Below are positions 62,801-64,000 of a DNA stretch of 64,000 bases, piece by piece. Source of the DNA: Parasutterella muris (GTDB taxonomy: Bacteria; Pseudomonadota; Gammaproteobacteria; Burkholderiales; Burkholderiaceae_F); the NCBI RefSeq assembly GCF_943193095.1, contig NZ_CALPCV010000014.1:1-64000 (forward strand), written 5' to 3'. The position numbers and the translations under genes are program-made. The stretch's first letter is position 1; every line of letters starts with the position of its first letter. The notes beneath the pieces were generated by a model. That model was not told the origin of the DNA. It saw nothing but the letters and a program-made list of their open reading frames with translations, and ran no database searches.

Positions 62801-63865
62801 ATGATTAAATTTAAACCGATCGCCCTGATGCTGGCTTTAGGCGCTTTCTATTGCCAGGGCGCTTTTGCTTCTCAGGTTACACTGTACGGCAAAATCGACG
62901 AAGGTCTGCTTGTTGGAAAGACTCGTCACGGAGATGCGACTTTTGACGTTAAGTCCGGCTTTACCGCGGGTTCCCGCTGGGGTATCAAGGGCGTTGAAGA
63001 TTTAGGCAACGGCCTGAAGGTCGGTTTTATTCTTGAACAGGGCTACAACGTAGATGACGGCGCTGCGACTTCTTCGACTCTCGCATTTAACAGAGAGACA
63101 GCGCTTTATGTTGACGGCGGATTTGGACGACTGACATTCGGCCGTCTCGGAACCTTAGGCTTCGCACAGAGCACCGGCATTCTTCGCGGCGCAATTTTTG
63201 GTGTTACGCACGGTGCCTCCGGCTGGGCTTCCGGCACAACATCCCTCCATTTCAGCCGAGTTGACAACGCTGTTGCCTATAAGACACCGTCTTTTGGCGG
63301 AGTAACGTTGCACGCAATGTACTCCAATGGTACTAACACGGATGACTCCAAGAATAAATGGTCTGAAAATAATCACTACTACGGCTTAGGCGCCTTGTAT
63401 AGCTCCAAGACACTGAGCGGAAGTGTTATTTTTGAAACGATTGACTACAAGGGTGTAGATGAAAAAACAAAGGAACCCTTATACCATGTGACGATTGGCG
63501 GCTGGTGGCAGATCGGCATGTTCCGTCCGATGGCAATTTACCAGTATCAGTGGGGAGAAAACAGATATAAGCAGCATGCTGCTCAGGTTGGCTCTCAGAT
63601 CAAACTTGGCGGCGGCACAGCAAAACTTGGCTTCAAGTATGTGACTCGTAAAATTGACGGCACAGCCTCTAAGATTGAAGGCGAAAAGAAAGGCAATCTC
63701 TGGAACGTTGGCGCTGGCTACGAATATCCGCTCTCCAAGAGAACTAAAGTATACGGCTTTGCCGGATACACTGACGGCGGAAAAGGCTGGGGTAAAGGCA
63801 AAAACCTCACTACTACCAACTTGAACGGCTATCAGATCGCCGTCGGTATGGTTCACGACTTCTAA
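62801..63865 (+). CDS. General outer-membrane porin (Gram-negative porin family)
   Basis: 354 residues. Signal peptide (PIALMLALGAFYCQGAFAS), then the betaproteobacterial porin opening QVTLYGKIDEGLLV, SRWGIKGVEDLGNGLKVGFILEQGY and the loop-3 style AFNRETALYVDGGFGRLTFGRLGT. It ends in a beta strand closing with VHDF (C-terminal Phe). A trimeric 16-strand diffusion channel is expected. It has its own terminator. Confidence 0.93.
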   Translation: MIKFKPIALMLALGAFYCQGAFASQVTLYGKIDEGLLVGKTRHGDATFDVKSGFTAGSRWGIKGVEDLGNGLKVGFILEQGYNVDDGAATSSTLAFNRETALYVDGGFGRLTFGRLGTLGFAQSTGILRGAIFGVTHGASGWASGTTSLHFSRVDNAVAYKTPSFGGVTLHAMYSNGTNTDDSKNKWSENNHYYGLGALYSSKTLSGSVIFETIDYKGVDEKTKEPLYHVTIGGWWQIGMFRPMAIYQYQWGENRYKQHAAQVGSQIKLGGGTAKLGFKYVTRKIDGTASKIEGEKKGNLWNVGAGYEYPLSKRTKVYGFAGYTDGGKGWGKGKNLTTTNLNGYQIAVGMVHDF

Positions 63866-63910
63866 TACGTAGGAACATTTTCTCTACATAGAAACAATTC
63901 CTGGAAGCTT

Positions 63911-63955
63911 CCGGGCAGCACATCCTCCTAGGGTGGTTTGGCTGCCCGGTTTTTA
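63911..63955 (+). terminator. Intrinsic terminator after the porin
   Basis: Perfect 9-bp stem CCGGGCAGC (63911-63919) with GCTGCCCGG (63941-63949), followed by TTTTTATTTTT. Confidence 0.9.
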
Positions 63956-64000
63956 TTTTTCCTTTAAATCCTGAATTCCGTGCCCTCTAGGTGATAAATC

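Noticed and set aside
1..64000. CRISPR array, complete insertion sequence, retron or integrase gene
   Set aside because: No regularly spaced identical repeats, no transposase, reverse transcriptase or recombinase frame seen on either strand.

Overview
The window looks like a gut betaproteobacterium of the Sutterellaceae type (Sutterella/Parasutterella-like). This is an inference from the flanking chromosomal genes: a PhnD-domain histidine kinase and its regulator, two Tat-exported fumarate-reductase-like flavoproteins without haem domains, a Gram-negative general porin, an M20 amidohydrolase, and a giant ESPR-type autotransporter. Most of the window, roughly 1-52,500, is an integrative/conjugative or plasmid-like element. 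No integrase is visible, so its left end probably lies outside.

Layout. 1-3166: structured direct repeats and a type IIG restriction-modification gene split at a C8 tract. 3210-9873 (minus): relic of an AbiE-like system, MobC-like protein, ParB, ParA, two small unknowns, DnaC-like loader and a DUF1376-type replication protein, probably driven by one promoter at 9916-9944. 7549-7695: a small hydrophobic plus-strand gene with its own terminator. 9982-11699: small secreted protein, CI-like repressor, Cro-like and AlpA-like regulators. 11751-13946: an array of small two-helix membrane proteins on both strands. 14047-15394: TrbM and small proteins. 15603-22525: autotransporter in two frames. 22595-24552: antisense toxin-antitoxin (TA) genes. 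24502-46301: a complete VirB/D4-type type IV secretion system (VirB1-B11, VirD4), interrupted by antisense TA modules and by four large polyvalent-type genes between virB10 and virB11. 46326-52443: SSB, ArdC-like antirestriction protein with an internal amber codon, topoisomerase III, relaxase, Fic-like protein, and HU. After about 52,690: chromosome, including a second decayed AbiE-like pair at 58598-59706.

How it works together. ParAB, MobC, relaxase, TopB and VirD4 handle the DNA. VirB1-B11 build the channel. SSB, ArdC and the polyvalent metallopeptidase-like proteins look like functions that protect incoming DNA. TA modules stabilise the element.

Main novelty. Every antisense gene embedded in the plus-strand run 11.7-32.1 kb (two-helix membrane genes, two YafQ/DinJ pairs, HigA+HicBA, MazEF) is crossed by an uninterrupted plus-strand reading frame. 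That frame usually starts at or beside the stop of the upstream plus gene and ends at or beside the start of the next one, or fuses to it. This would keep the long conjugation transcript translated through antisense cargo. Several genes carry frame lesions at short homopolymers; some may be phase variation and some may be assembly error.
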